A stretch of 64,000 nucleotides of DNA from Novosphingobium nitrogenifigens DSM 19370 (GCF_000192575.1 NZ_GL876935.1:343465-407464); one strand, 5' to 3'; shown: positions 8,870 to 17,881, counted from the stretch's first letter. Translations and numbers: made by a program. Notes: generated by a model from the letters alone, not told the origin.

Positions 8870-9339
8870 TGACACTTGCCGTGGGCGAAGCCCTGCCCGA
8901 CATTGCCCTGACCACGCCCGAAGGCGCCACCGTTCGCCCTGCCGACTTTGTCGGGCGCAAGCTGGTCCTGTTCTTCTATCCCAAGGACGACACCCCCGGC
9001 TGCACCACCGAGAACAAAGACTTTTCCGCTCTCGCCGAGGCTTTTGCCGCGGCCGACACCGCGCTTCTGGGCATCAGCAAGGACCCGCCGCAAAAGCATC
9101 GCAAGTTCATCGACAAGCATGCCCTCGCAGCCCCGCTGGCAACCGACGCCGAAGAAGGCGGCCTCTCCGATGCGCTCGGCATCTGGAAGGAAAAGGCGAT
9201 GTACGGCCGCACCTACATGGGCATGGAACGCACCACACTGCTGATCGGTGCGGACGGTCGGATCGCACGCATCTGGCCCAAGGTGAAGGTCAAGGGCCAC
9301 GCCGAGGACGTGCTCGAGGCCGCGCGGCAGCTGGGATGA
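8869..9339 (+). CDS. bcp: Thioredoxin-dependent thiol peroxidase (peroxiredoxin Bcp/PrxQ)
   Basis: This 156-residue peroxiredoxin reduces hydroperoxides with thioredoxin as electron donor. The peroxidatic cysteine sits in DDTPGCTTENKDFS near residue 45. PrxQ enzymes often have a resolving cysteine five residues later, but here only one Cys is evident in that motif (the next position is Asn), so this is probably a one-cysteine or atypical variant. The ATG overlaps the glnE stop and is preceded by GGAG; a GTG one codon earlier is possible. The stop overlaps the start of the DUF455 gene (ATGA). Confidence 0.9.
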   Translation: MTLAVGEALPDIALTTPEGATVRPADFVGRKLVLFFYPKDDTPGCTTENKDFSALAEAFAAADTALLGISKDPPQKHRKFIDKHALAAPLATDAEEGGLSDALGIWKEKAMYGRTYMGMERTTLLIGADGRIARIWPKVKVKGHAEDVLEAARQLG

Positions 9340-10136
9340 ACTCTGCCGAAAACAGCGTAAGCCGGGCGATCCGCGCCGCGATGCTGACTGCCGACCCGCG
9401 CGCCAAAGTCATGGCCGCGCGGGCGGTAGCGCGCGACTGGGCCGCCGGACGGCTCGAAGCCTCGTTCGATTGCGCGATGCCCGACTATCCGGCGCGCCCG
9501 GACAAGCCCGAACTCCTGCCCCCCAATGCCATGCCCAAGCGCGGCCGGGGCGGGTCGGAACGCGGGCGGCTCGCGCTGATCCATGCGCTCGCCCATATCG
9601 AATTCGTCGCCATCGACCTCGCACTCGATGCGGCCGGTCGCTTCGGCGGGGAACGCGGGCCCGGCTTCGTTTCCGACTGGTTGAGTGTGGCGGCCGACGA
9701 AGCCATCCACTTCGCCCTGCTCGAACGCCGCCTGCAATCGCTGGGCAGTCATTACGGCGCCCTGCCCGCGCATGACGGGTTGTGGGACGCGGCAAAAGAG
9801 ACCGCCCACGACGTTGCCGCGCGTCTCGCCGTGGTGCCGATGGTGCTCGAAGCGCGTGGTCTCGACGTGACGCCGGTAACCATAGAGCGGTTCGAAGCGG
9901 TCGGAGATACGCGCACCGCGCGCGTCCTCTCCCGCATCCTTACGGACGAGGTAAACCATGTCCGCTTCGGCACGAACCACTTCACGAGCGTCTGTGCAGA
10001 GCGCGGAGAATCACCCCCCGCCTTGTGGAAAACCTTGGTCGATCTGCACTTTCGGGGTGCCATTAAGCCGCCGTTCAACGACTCAGCGCGTCGATCAGCC
10101 GGTCTGTCGTGCGAATTCATGGCGGGGGTTGCATGA
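9336..10136 (+). CDS. Ferritin-like domain protein (DUF455)
   Basis: The 266-residue protein belongs to the DUF455 family of ferritin-like four-helix proteins. Helices carry the expected Glu/His pairs: LIHALAHIEFVAIDLALDA, AADEAIHFALLERRLQ, VPMVLEARGLDVTP and LTDEVNHVRFGTNHF. These could bind a di-metal site. The physiological role of the family is not established. The start overlaps the bcp stop as ATGA, making glnE-bcp-DUF455 one coupled unit. Proximity to a peroxidase is compatible with metal or oxidant handling, but that is inference. Confidence 0.85.
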   Translation: MNSAENSVSRAIRAAMLTADPRAKVMAARAVARDWAAGRLEASFDCAMPDYPARPDKPELLPPNAMPKRGRGGSERGRLALIHALAHIEFVAIDLALDAAGRFGGERGPGFVSDWLSVAADEAIHFALLERRLQSLGSHYGALPAHDGLWDAAKETAHDVAARLAVVPMVLEARGLDVTPVTIERFEAVGDTRTARVLSRILTDEVNHVRFGTNHFTSVCAERGESPPALWKTLVDLHFRGAIKPPFNDSARRSAGLSCEFMAGVA

Positions 10137-10168
10137 CTGCAACACCTGCCGTTACCCCTCTGGCAACG

Positions 10169-10196
10169 AAGAGAGACGGGGATCAAAGTCTCTCTT
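10169..10196. repeat. 9-bp hairpin between DUF455 and M23 genes
   Basis: AAGAGAGAC (10169-10177) pairs exactly with GTCTCTCTT (10188-10196) across a 10-base loop. No T-run follows, so it is not a standard intrinsic terminator. It sits 33 bases after the DUF455 stop and about 100 bases before the peptidase gene, and may protect an RNA end or attenuate readthrough. Confidence 0.45.
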
Positions 10197-10297
10197 TCAG
10201 GTTTCTTCGCCCGCCGAAGGAACTGTTTCCGGGGTAAGGCTGTCGGGTCGCACAAAGCGTCATCGGCACCGAAAAACAGGGTTTCGCACGGGTCCTA

Positions 10298-10996
10298 ATG
10301 CTCAATCGTTTCCTTCCTTTCGCGCTGGGTCTTGCTGCCAGCCTCCTCGCCCAGCCGGCATTCGCGAACAGCGCCGCTTCCGCAGACATCACCGCGCCGC
10401 TCCGCGCGACCGAAGCGGCCCGCAACGGCTACACCGCCAATGCCGGTGACGACGAATTCCATCAGCTTTTCGCCAATTGGCGTGCTCTGGACACCGGCAA
10501 GCAGCAGGCCGCTGTTGCCGACACCGGTTCGGCCTCGATCCCGATGCTCGTTCCCGTGACCAGCAGCCGCACGATGAGCAGCAATTTCGGCATGCGCGTC
10601 CACCCCGTGCTCGGCGGTTTCCGCATGCACAAGGGCGTCGACCTGCCCGCCCCGACCGGAACCCCGATCCACGCGACTGCCGATGGCATCGTCGGTCGCG
10701 CCGACTGGTTCGGCGGCTATGGTCTGTTCGTTCAGCTTGAACACGGCGCCAATCTGGAAACCCGCTATGGCCACATGTCGCGCATCGCGGTTGCCGAAGG
10801 CCAGCACGTCCACAAGGGCGACGTGATCGGTTACGTCGGTTCGACCGGTCGCTCGACCGGCTCACATCTCCACTACGAAGTCCGCATCGCGGGCGACGCC
10901 GTGAACCCGATCCCCTACATGCAGGTTGCCGAAGCCAATGCCGCCACTCTGCTGGCAAGTGCTGCCGGATCGACCCCCGCGACTCCGGGCCGGTAA
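10298..10996 (+). CDS. Secreted M23-family (LytM) peptidoglycan metallopeptidase
   Basis: A Sec signal peptide (MLNRFLPFALGLAASLLAQPAFA) is followed by a 210-residue periplasmic protein. The zinc-binding peptidase core is complete: HPVLGGFRMHKGVDL supplies the first His and the Asp, and GSHLHYEVR the HxH pair. Such enzymes cleave peptide cross-links in murein, or act as degenerate activators of amidases when ligands are lost; here the ligands are kept, so an active endopeptidase is likely. The protein lacks the coiled coil of EnvC and the LysM repeats of NlpD. The gene stands alone and ends at a strong intrinsic terminator. Confidence 0.9.
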   Translation: MLNRFLPFALGLAASLLAQPAFANSAASADITAPLRATEAARNGYTANAGDDEFHQLFANWRALDTGKQQAAVADTGSASIPMLVPVTSSRTMSSNFGMRVHPVLGGFRMHKGVDLPAPTGTPIHATADGIVGRADWFGGYGLFVQLEHGANLETRYGHMSRIAVAEGQHVHKGDVIGYVGSTGRSTGSHLHYEVRIAGDAVNPIPYMQVAEANAATLLASAAGSTPATPGR

Positions 10997-11058
10997 GTTT
11001 TCCCCGATCAGGGCCGCAAGAGGCCCGATCGCATCCCGACCATGATGCGATCATCAAG

Positions 11059-11084
11059 AGGGCGCCGTTTTCGGCGCCCTTTTT
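11059..11084 (+). terminator. Rho-independent terminator of the M23 peptidase gene
   Basis: AGGGCGCCG and CGGCGCCCT form a perfect 9-bp GC-rich stem (11059-11067 with 11072-11080) around a TTTT loop and are followed by four Ts. It lies 63 bases after the peptidase stop. Confidence 0.9.
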
Positions 11085-11241
11085 CGTGACTTGCCCACGA
11101 AGCACGGCATGTTCGGATTGGCCTTGCGGCAGGTTAATCGATCATTTAACCTACCAAGACCATCACACCGCCCCGAGACCGCCGACAAGAGTGGAACCAA
11201 GGGGAAAGGTCGGCCCCAGTGGCCAGGCCGAGAGGACCGCC

Positions 11242-12792
11242 ATGCACTACCATCCGAGTGTCCATGCGAGTGCCGATCCCGACAAGCCCGCCGTGATCAT
11301 GGGGCTAAGCGGCGAAGTTCTGACTTACGGACAACTCGACGCGATCAGCAATCGCTTTGCCCACCTGCTTCGGGCCCGAGGCCTCGGCATCGGCGATACG
11401 GTTGCCTTGTGCTTTGATAACACACCGATCTTCTTCGCGCTCTGCTGGGGCGCGCAACGGGCGGGCCTCATCTATGTCGCCATCTCCTGCCGCCTGACTG
11501 CGCCGGAAATCGCCTATATCGCCCGTGACAGCGGCGCCGGTTTGCTCGCCGGGACCGAAACGCTGGCGCCGATCCTTGACGACGTGGCCCACCTCGCGCC
11601 CGGCCTTCCGCAACTTCGCCTGGGCGGAACGGAAGAGCGCGATCTGGTCGCGGCCCTTGCGCCCCATCCGGGAACCCCGATTGCCGATGAGCGGGCCGGT
11701 ATCGACATGCTCTATTCCTCAGGTACGACCGGAAAACCCAAAGGCGTGCGCATGCCCTTGCCCGAAGATCCGGCGATCGGCGGCAGCAACGGCCTGTTCG
11801 AACTGGCACGCGGCGTCTTCGGGTTCGGCGCGCACAGCGTCTACCTGTCCCCCGCCCCCCTCTATCACGCCGCGCCGTTGCGATGGTCGCTCACCGTCCA
11901 CAAGCTTGGCGGAACCGTCGTGTGCATGGAGAAATTCGATCCCGAAAAGGCGCTCGCCCTGATCGAACGCCATCGCGTCACCGACAGCCAGTGGGTGCCG
12001 ACGCATTTCGTGCGCATGCTCAAACTCGATGAAAGCGTGCGCCGCCGATACGACCTTTCGAGCCTGCGTTGCGCCGTCCATGCGGCGGCCCCCTGCCCCG
12101 TTCCGGTCAAGCGGGCGATGATCGGCTGGTGGGGCCCGATCCTGATGGAATATTACGCCGGGACCGAAGGCAACGGCTTTACCTTCATTTCGAGCGAGGA
12201 ATGGCTCGAGCGCCCCGGGTCGGTCGGACGGGCGCTGCTCGGCACCCTGCACATCTGCGACGAGGCTGGAAACGAAGTCCCACGGGGCACCGAAGGACAA
12301 GTCTTTTTCGAAGGCGCCACGCGGTTCAGCTACCACAACGATCCGGACAAGACCCGCGATGCGACGAACCGGCATGGCTGGACCAGTCTGGGCGACGTCG
12401 GCTGGGAAGACGAGGACGGCTACCTTTTCCTCACCGACCGCAAGGGCTTCATGATCATTTCAGGCGGTGTGAACATCTATCCGCAGGAAATCGAGAACCT
12501 GCTCGTCACCCACCCCAAGGTCGTCGATGTCGCGGTCATCGGCGTTCCCGACCCCGACATGGGCGAACGCGTCGTCGCCGTCGTTCAGCCAGCCGATTTC
12601 GATGCGGCAGGCCCCACACTTGCGGCGGAACTGACCGAATGGCTCGCGCCACGCCTCAGCCGCGTCAAGATGCCGCGCCAGATCGATTTTCGCCCGGAAC
12701 TGCCGCGCGAACCGACCGGCAAACTCTTCAAGCGCCTCTTGCGCGACGAGTATCGCAATCAGCCGGAAAGCCTTGCCGGGGAAATCCGGTAA
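11242..12792 (+). CDS. Acyl-CoA synthetase (AMP-dependent ligase)
   Basis: The 516-residue enzyme activates a carboxylic acid as acyl-AMP and transfers it to CoA. ANL-superfamily motifs are all present: the P-loop LYSSGTTGKPKGVRMP, the YYAGTEGNG adenylate motif, the hinge LTDRKGFMIISGGVNIYP and the C-terminal catalytic lysine in PREPTGKLFKRLL. The substrate (fatty, aromatic or steroid side-chain acid) cannot be read from the sequence. The ATG before HYHPSVHASADPDKP has GAGAGGA upstream. It is monocistronic, between the terminator of the peptidase gene and the convergent galU gene. Confidence 0.88.
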   Translation: MHYHPSVHASADPDKPAVIMGLSGEVLTYGQLDAISNRFAHLLRARGLGIGDTVALCFDNTPIFFALCWGAQRAGLIYVAISCRLTAPEIAYIARDSGAGLLAGTETLAPILDDVAHLAPGLPQLRLGGTEERDLVAALAPHPGTPIADERAGIDMLYSSGTTGKPKGVRMPLPEDPAIGGSNGLFELARGVFGFGAHSVYLSPAPLYHAAPLRWSLTVHKLGGTVVCMEKFDPEKALALIERHRVTDSQWVPTHFVRMLKLDESVRRRYDLSSLRCAVHAAAPCPVPVKRAMIGWWGPILMEYYAGTEGNGFTFISSEEWLERPGSVGRALLGTLHICDEAGNEVPRGTEGQVFFEGATRFSYHNDPDKTRDATNRHGWTSLGDVGWEDEDGYLFLTDRKGFMIISGGVNIYPQEIENLLVTHPKVVDVAVIGVPDPDMGERVVAVVQPADFDAAGPTLAAELTEWLAPRLSRVKMPRQIDFRPELPREPTGKLFKRLLRDEYRNQPESLAGEIR

Positions 12793-12850
12793 GTCTTTCC
12801 GGCAAATACGCCGCAACCCGCCAAGGCATGTGCATCATGGTAGGCAGGTA

Positions 12851-13744
12851 TCAGTCGAAAGTTGCAGCCAGCCGCTTGATCGCGGCGCGCACGTCAGCCG
12901 CCATGTCACTGCGTTCGAGCGCCAGTTCCAGCGTCGCTTCGACAAAACCGCTCTTGCTGCCGCAGTCATACCGGCGACCGGCAAAGGTGACGGCGTGGAA
13001 CGCCTGATTGCCGATCATCTTGGCCATGGCATCGGTCAGCTGGATCTCGCCGCCCGCACCCTTTTCCTGCCCTTCGAGCGTACGCATGACTTCGGGCTGG
13101 AGAATGTAGCGGCCCGAGATGATCAGGTTCGAGGGCGCTTCCTCGCGCTTGGGCTTTTCGACCAACCCGACCACTTCGGTCAGGCTGCCCGACACCTTGG
13201 CGCCGGGCTTGATCACGCCATAGCTCGACACTTCCTCTTCCGGCACTTCGAGCACCGAAATGAGATTGCCGCCGACTTCGTTGTAGGCCTCGACCATCTG
13301 CTTCATGCAGCCCGGCGAGCCGATCATCAGTTCGTCGGGAAGGAAAATCGCGAACGGTTCGTTCCCGACGATCGCCCGCGCGCACCAGATCGCATGGCCC
13401 AGGCCCATCGGAACCTGCTGGCGCACGGTGACGAGGTTGCCCGGCTGAATCCGCGTCGGCGCGAGAATCGAAAGATCCTTGCCACGCGAGGACATGGTTG
13501 CCTCAAGTTCGAACGCGGTGTCGAAATGTTCGACGATAGCCGTCTTTCCACGACCAGTGACGAAAATCAGTTGTTCGATGCCTGCTTCGCGCGCTTCATC
13601 AACTGCGTATTGAATGAGCGGCCGATCGATAATCGGCAGCATTTCCTTGGGAATAGCTTTTGTCGCGGGCAGAAATCGCGTGCCCAGTCCCGCCACCGGG
13701 AATACGGCCTTGCGAATGGGTTTACGGATGGTCGTTTCAGTCAT
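12851..13744 (-). CDS. galU: UTP-glucose-1-phosphate uridylyltransferase
   Basis: GalU makes UDP-glucose, the donor for EPS, LPS core and glucan synthesis. The 297-residue protein has the nucleotide-binding signature GLGTRFLPATKAIPKEMLPI near residues 19-38, QEIP-like PMGLGHAIWCA in the middle and EKPKREEAPSNL toward the C-terminus, with the usual family length. It is divergent from murA across 151 bases. It is the only nucleotide-sugar gene for neutral hexoses in the window and is likely to supply the EPS locus 10 kb away. Confidence 0.95.
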   Translation of the reverse strand: MTETTIRKPIRKAVFPVAGLGTRFLPATKAIPKEMLPIIDRPLIQYAVDEAREAGIEQLIFVTGRGKTAIVEHFDTAFELEATMSSRGKDLSILAPTRIQPGNLVTVRQQVPMGLGHAIWCARAIVGNEPFAIFLPDELMIGSPGCMKQMVEAYNEVGGNLISVLEVPEEEVSSYGVIKPGAKVSGSLTEVVGLVEKPKREEAPSNLIISGRYILQPEVMRTLEGQEKGAGGEIQLTDAMAKMIGNQAFHAVTFAGRRYDCGSKSGFVEATLELALERSDMAADVRAAIKRLAATFD

Positions 13745-13895
13745 GCACGCACTCTATCCTGGGAATTCTTTCACCACTGTTATGCTGCGCACAATTTTCA
13801 GTGCAACTGCTGATTTTGCGTTAACCCACTATCAAGCACGTCCTGCTGGCAAAATTCGGATTGGCGAATTTCCGCACAGTCTCTAAACGGCAGAG

Positions 13896-15176
13896 ATGGA
13901 CAAGATCATCATTCGTGGCGGCCGCCGGCTGTCGGGTACCGTGCCGGTTTCGGGGGCAAAGAACGCCGCACTCACCCTGCTTCCCTGTGCCTTGCTGACC
14001 GAGGAGCCGCTCACGCTCCGCAACCTGCCGCGCCTTGCCGATATCGACAGTTTTCAGCACCTGTTGAACCAGTTCGGCATCTCGACCGCGATCGCGGGTG
14101 CGCGTCCGGAAGATTTCGGGCGGGTCATGACGCTTCAGGCCACACGCCTTACCTCGACCGTCGCGCCCTACGACCTCGTGCGCAAGATGCGCGCCTCGAT
14201 CCTGGTGCTCGGCCCGATGCTTGCCCGCGCCGGGGAAGCGACCGTCTCGCTGCCCGGCGGCTGCGCGATCGGCAACCGCCCGATCGACCTCCACCTCAAG
14301 GCTCTCGAAGCCTTCGGCGCGAGAATCGAACTCGCGTCCGGCTACGTCCGTGCGATCGCGCCTGACGGCGGCCTTCCGGGCGGCTCCTACACCTTCCCGG
14401 TGGTCTCGGTCGGTGCGACCGAGAACGCCCTGATGGCAGCGGTTCTCGCCAAGGGCACCTCGACGCTGCACAACGCGGCACGCGAACCGGAAATCGTCGA
14501 CTTGTGCAATCTGCTGGTCGCGATGGGTGCCGAAATCGAAGGGATCGGTTCTTCCGATCTCACCATTCACGGCGTTTCACGCCTCCACGGGGCAACCTAC
14601 ATGGTCATGCCCGACCGTATCGAGGCGGGTTCCTATGCCTGTGCGGCGGCCATCACCGGCGGCGACGTCCTGCTGGCGGGCGCCCGGATGGAAGACATGG
14701 CCTCGACCGTTCAGGCTCTGCGTGACGCGGGCGTCCATGTCGAGGAAGTACGCGGCGGATTGCAGATCACGACGGACGGCCCGCTGCGCCCGGTGACGCT
14801 CTCGACCGCGCCGTTTCCCGGCTTCCCGACGGACATGCAGGCCCAGCTCATGGCGATGCTGTGCATGGCCGAAGGGTCTTCGGTCCTGACCGAGACGATT
14901 TTCGAGAACCGCTACATGCACGTTCCCGAACTCAACCGCATGGGCGCCCGAATCGAGACCAAGGGCCGCACTGCGGTCGTGCATGGCGTGAAGAAGATGA
15001 CCGGCGCCGACGTCATGGCCACCGACCTGCGCGCATCGATGAGCCTCATCATCGCCGGTCTTGCAGCCGAAGGCGAAACCCGCGTCCACCGCGTCTATCA
15101 CCTCGACCGGGGCTATGAACGCCTCGAGGAAAAGCTGTCCCTGATCGGCGCCGACGTCGAACGGGCCGGAGACTGA
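13896..15176 (+). CDS. murA: UDP-N-acetylglucosamine 1-carboxyvinyltransferase
   Basis: MurA transfers enolpyruvate from PEP to UDP-GlcNAc, the first committed step of peptidoglycan synthesis. The 426-residue protein has the expected two inside-out alpha/beta domains; VSGAKNAALTLLPCAL lies at the N-terminus, and Cys123 in PGGCAIGNRPIDLHL is the fosfomycin-sensitive catalytic residue. The C-terminal catalytic motif TDLRASMSLIIAGLAA is intact. The ATG starts MDKIIIRGGRRLSG, as in most homologues. The gene is followed within 40 bases by the convergent ribbon-helix-helix gene. Confidence 0.96.
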   Translation: MDKIIIRGGRRLSGTVPVSGAKNAALTLLPCALLTEEPLTLRNLPRLADIDSFQHLLNQFGISTAIAGARPEDFGRVMTLQATRLTSTVAPYDLVRKMRASILVLGPMLARAGEATVSLPGGCAIGNRPIDLHLKALEAFGARIELASGYVRAIAPDGGLPGGSYTFPVVSVGATENALMAAVLAKGTSTLHNAAREPEIVDLCNLLVAMGAEIEGIGSSDLTIHGVSRLHGATYMVMPDRIEAGSYACAAAITGGDVLLAGARMEDMASTVQALRDAGVHVEEVRGGLQITTDGPLRPVTLSTAPFPGFPTDMQAQLMAMLCMAEGSSVLTETIFENRYMHVPELNRMGARIETKGRTAVVHGVKKMTGADVMATDLRASMSLIIAGLAAEGETRVHRVYHLDRGYERLEEKLSLIGADVERAGD

Positions 15177-15203
15177 TGTAACGCGCGACTGAAAGACCGT
15201 GAA

Positions 15204-15228
15204 GGCACGGCGGTTCAGCCGCCGTGCC
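15204..15228. repeat. 10-bp GC-rich hairpin between murA and RHH genes
   Basis: GGCACGGCGG (15204-15213) pairs perfectly with CCGCCGTGCC (15219-15228) around TTCAG. It overlaps the end of the minus-strand RHH gene, whose stop codon lies in the loop. No T-run follows on either strand, so it may act as a bidirectional RNA-end or Rho-assisted element. Confidence 0.45.
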
Positions 15229-15493
15229 GCCCCAGGGCTCGCGCCGCGAGCCATTGGCGGATCGCCCCGGCAAGACCGGGCGGATTGTCAGCCCCGATCC
15301 TCTCGACATCGATCCGCGCGACCAGCGCGTTGATCGGAATCCCTTCTTCCTCGGCAACTTTGCGCAGCCAATCCCAGAACAAGGGTTCCAGGCTGATCGA
15401 GGTCTTGTGCCCGGCGATCTCCACCGACCGCTTGACCGGCGGATGATAGATTGAGGAAATGTCCGTCATATCCTGTGAAACGGCGGCAGACAT
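15215..15493 (-). CDS. Ribbon-helix-helix domain protein
   Basis: The 92-residue protein resembles the RHH_4 family (PF13467): a short beta-strand segment KRSVEIAGHKTSISLE followed by two helices, FWDWLRKVAEEEG and PINALVARIDVERIG. RHH proteins bind DNA as dimers through the paired strands, so this may be a small transcription regulator, but no toxin or partner gene is adjacent and the target is unknown. Starts at ATG 15493 or at ATG 15469 (MTDISSIYHPP) are both possible, with no strong ribosome-binding site at either. The gene is 22 bases downstream of phaB on the same strand and may be co-transcribed with it. Confidence 0.75.
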   Translation of the reverse strand: MSAAVSQDMTDISSIYHPPVKRSVEIAGHKTSISLEPLFWDWLRKVAEEEGIPINALVARIDVERIGADNPPGLAGAIRQWLAARALGRHGG

Positions 15494-15514
15494 CACGCCC
15501 GCCGCCGATCCGGA

Positions 15515-16237
15515 TCAGTACATGTGCTGCCCACCGTTGATCGACATCGTCGACCCGGTCACGAAACCAGCGTCGTCCGAAGTCAGGAACGCAACGGCGC
15601 GCGCGATTTCATAGGCCTTGCCCAGACGTCCGACCGGAATCTTGGCAATGATCTTTTCGAGCACCGGGGCCGGCACGGCCGCAACCATGTCGGTGTCGAT
15701 GTAGCCCGGCGCGATGGCATTGACGGTCACGCCGTACTTCGCCCCTTCCTGCGCCAGAGCCTTGGTAAAGCCATGGATCCCAGACTTGGCGGCGGCGTAG
15801 TTCACCTGACCGTACTGCCCGGCCTGACCGTTGATCGACCCGATATTGACGATACGCCCCCAACCGCGCTCGCGCATACCCGGGAAAGCCGCCTTGGCCA
15901 TGTTGAAGCAACCGCCAAGATTGATGCGCATGACTTCGTTCCAGTCGTCATAGCTCATCCGGTGAAGAACCCCGTCGCGCGTGATCCCCGCATTGTTGAT
16001 CACGATGTCGACAGGTCCGTACTGCTCGGCAATTCCGGCCACCGCGGCCAGCGAAGCCTCATGATCACCCACGTCCCAGCGGACCGTGGGAATGCCCGTC
16101 GCTTCGGTAAAGGCCTTCGCCTTTTCCTCGTTCCCGGCATAGTTGGCAACGACCTGGCGTCCCTGCTCTTTCAGTGCGAGGCTGATGGCCTCGCCGATCC
16201 CCCTGGTACCACCCGTAACGATAGCTACTCGCGCCAT
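15515..16237 (-). CDS. phaB: Acetoacetyl-CoA reductase (SDR family)
   Basis: The 240-residue short-chain dehydrogenase reduces acetoacetyl-CoA to (R)-3-hydroxybutyryl-CoA with NADPH for polyhydroxybutyrate synthesis. Motifs seen are TGGTRGIGEAIS (cofactor loop), NNAGITRDGVLHRM, the catalytic GSINGQAGQYGQVNYAAAKSG and the C-terminal GSTMSINGGQHMY. This set, with GQYGQ before the catalytic Tyr, is typical of PhaB rather than FabG. No PHA synthase, thiolase or phasin is next to it. A 443-base spacer with TGC/GCA-rich motifs lies upstream. Confidence 0.92.
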   Translation of the reverse strand: MARVAIVTGGTRGIGEAISLALKEQGRQVVANYAGNEEKAKAFTEATGIPTVRWDVGDHEASLAAVAGIAEQYGPVDIVINNAGITRDGVLHRMSYDDWNEVMRINLGGCFNMAKAAFPGMRERGWGRIVNIGSINGQAGQYGQVNYAAAKSGIHGFTKALAQEGAKYGVTVNAIAPGYIDTDMVAAVPAPVLEKIIAKIPVGRLGKAYEIARAVAFLTSDDAGFVTGSTMSINGGQHMY

Positions 16238-16680
16238 TTGGAATCCTCTGGTTGAAATACCCCGATCAGGCGACTGCTAAAGTATGACCATGTCGAATAT
16301 ACGACAAGTCACCTGATACCGAAAATTACCAAATAATGAGATGCAGCCGAAATCGTGCATCCAGACCATAGAAAAAGCACATACAATATGCTGCATCGCA
16401 AAAAGAATGCTTAAGAAGACCCGAAACAATGGAGTCACAGCGATTGCTGCGCTGCATCATTAATGAAAATGCAATAATCACGGCCGAATTTCTTGAATTT
16501 CAAAGAAATCGACACATCTCGGGAAAAATTCCCGCATCGTTGAGGATGGAGGAGGCGCAACAACGGCCAGACCAGCACCCGGCATAACCGGACAACACCA
16601 GTCACCAAAACCGGATCAGCGATAAGGGGAACATCGACAAGTCAAAAGATAACCGATTCGGATATCTTCGACACCCTCGT
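16238..16680. other. AT-rich intergenic region upstream of phaB, 443 bp
   Basis: No credible gene is present. The region is notably AT-rich compared with its flanks. TGC-rich motifs recur: GATGCAGCCG near 16341, ATGCTGCATCGCAAAAA near 16389 and TTGCTGCGCTGCATCA near 16445. CTGC-ATC-GCA resembles the CTGC-N3-GCAG site known for PhaR-type PHB regulators, with one mismatch, so regulation of phaB is possible but weakly supported. Confidence 0.35.
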
Positions 16681-17466
16681 TCAGAAGCGGAACTTGGTTC
16701 CGACGTAAATCGCCTGACTGTCCTGGCGATGGTCGGTCAGCGCGCGCAGGCGATCGCGGTCCGACGAATAGCGGATACCCGCCGTCACATCGAGATTGCC
16801 GGTCAGACGATAGCTGCCGCCAAGATCGACCTGGTAATCCCCCTGCCCATCAGGCGTACGCGGGGCACGGCCGGTCTTGTCCTTCTCATCAACAGCGATC
16901 CGCGGTTCGATGCGCGAAAAACCGTTCGCCGCCGCAGACTGCGAAGGCGCCAGAGAGAATGTCCGCAATTCGGCATTGTCCGGCGTCGATTCGCGCGGAA
17001 GGCTCGCCGTGACCGAAGCAAAGCTCTGATACCCGCGAGCAAGACCCAGGTTGTACACCGTCGGTGCAATCCGCACAGCAGCAAGTCCGGGATTGCCCGC
17101 CGCAGGCGCCGACCGAGCACCGATCAGGCGCGCGCGCAATTCGGGCAACCGCACCGCAACCGTGACTGCACGATCGGGGCGATTCTCGGTTCCCGCAGGC
17201 GTGAAGCGGAACAGCTTTCCATTGACCAGCGCATGGGCCGACACTTGCGCAACGAGGCGCGGATCAACCGAGGCCGGCGTGAACGAACCGACTCCGCCGC
17301 GTGCAGCAAGACTGACGGGCAGCGATTCGGTGCCGTTGGAAAATGCGTTCACGACGGTCGGGGCAAGCAACAGAGAAGGCAAGACAACCGCCGCGACCCT
17401 TGCAGGCACGCGCAGAAGCCGACGAAAACCGCCGCCTTTCCCGCCATTTGCCTGCTTACCGCTCAT
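16681..17466 (-). CDS. Hypothetical exported protein with outer-membrane-like C-terminus
   Basis: I do not recognise this 261-residue protein. The N-terminus has a basic region followed by a hydrophobic segment (VAAVVLPSLLLAPTVVNA), a likely signal peptide cleaved before FSNG. The C-terminal 60 residues alternate polar and hydrophobic residues (DYQVDLGGSYRLTGNLDVT, then GIRYSSDRDR) and end in YVGTKFRF, a terminal-Phe signature of outer-membrane beta-strands. The middle part has Ala/Arg-rich low-complexity sequence. With so few visible strands it may be a small barrel or a multimeric barrel subunit. The start is uncertain: an in-frame ATG further upstream would add 18 residues. It stands alone between two spacers. 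Confidence 0.6.
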   Translation of the reverse strand: MSGKQANGGKGGGFRRLLRVPARVAAVVLPSLLLAPTVVNAFSNGTESLPVSLAARGGVGSFTPASVDPRLVAQVSAHALVNGKLFRFTPAGTENRPDRAVTVAVRLPELRARLIGARSAPAAGNPGLAAVRIAPTVYNLGLARGYQSFASVTASLPRESTPDNAELRTFSLAPSQSAAANGFSRIEPRIAVDEKDKTGRAPRTPDGQGDYQVDLGGSYRLTGNLDVTAGIRYSSDRDRLRALTDHRQDSQAIYVGTKFRF

Positions 17467-17881
17467 TGCCCTGTTACCTGCCTTGTTCTTTACCCGCTTC
17501 ACTTGCCCGCCTCTCGGCAACGAAGGCCGTTGGCGATCGCAAGTGACCGTTCAGTTCACATGGATATAGATGCATCCCCGGCCGAGTTCCAGTCGGCAAG
17601 CCCCTTCCCGAGCATTCGCTGAAAAGTGTTGCACGCAATCCACACGCCTCATCTCCTCCGCCTTTCCTGCACGCCGCTTCCCTTCCGGCGGAAACGGTCT
17701 TCCAATGCGCTTGCCGCCTGACATGTGGGAGTGTTAGAGGCCTGCCGAAGGCGACGCGCGCCACCCTTTTCGGCATCTCACCGATCCGAAAGCGGAGGAT
17801 TGCCGATCTACGCCCGTTTTCGGTCGTGCCGGCAGGATCGCGTCACCGCACCCCGCCGTGCCAGCAAGGACAGGATTGACA
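17467..17881. other. Divergent intergenic region, 415 bp
   Basis: The stretch lies between the minus-strand orphan exported protein and the plus-strand DUF3576 lipoprotein gene. Part of it may be leader sequence of an alternative upstream start for the orphan. No RNA gene, clear promoter or repeat was recognised. Confidence 0.35.

Noticed and set aside
6791..8875. Long minus-strand frame opposite glnE
   Set aside because: It mirrors the codon structure of glnE and shows no domain or plausible start.
15215..15493. RHH protein as the antitoxin of a toxin-antitoxin pair
   Set aside because: Neighbours are murA and phaB, both housekeeping or metabolic genes; no small toxin frame is present.
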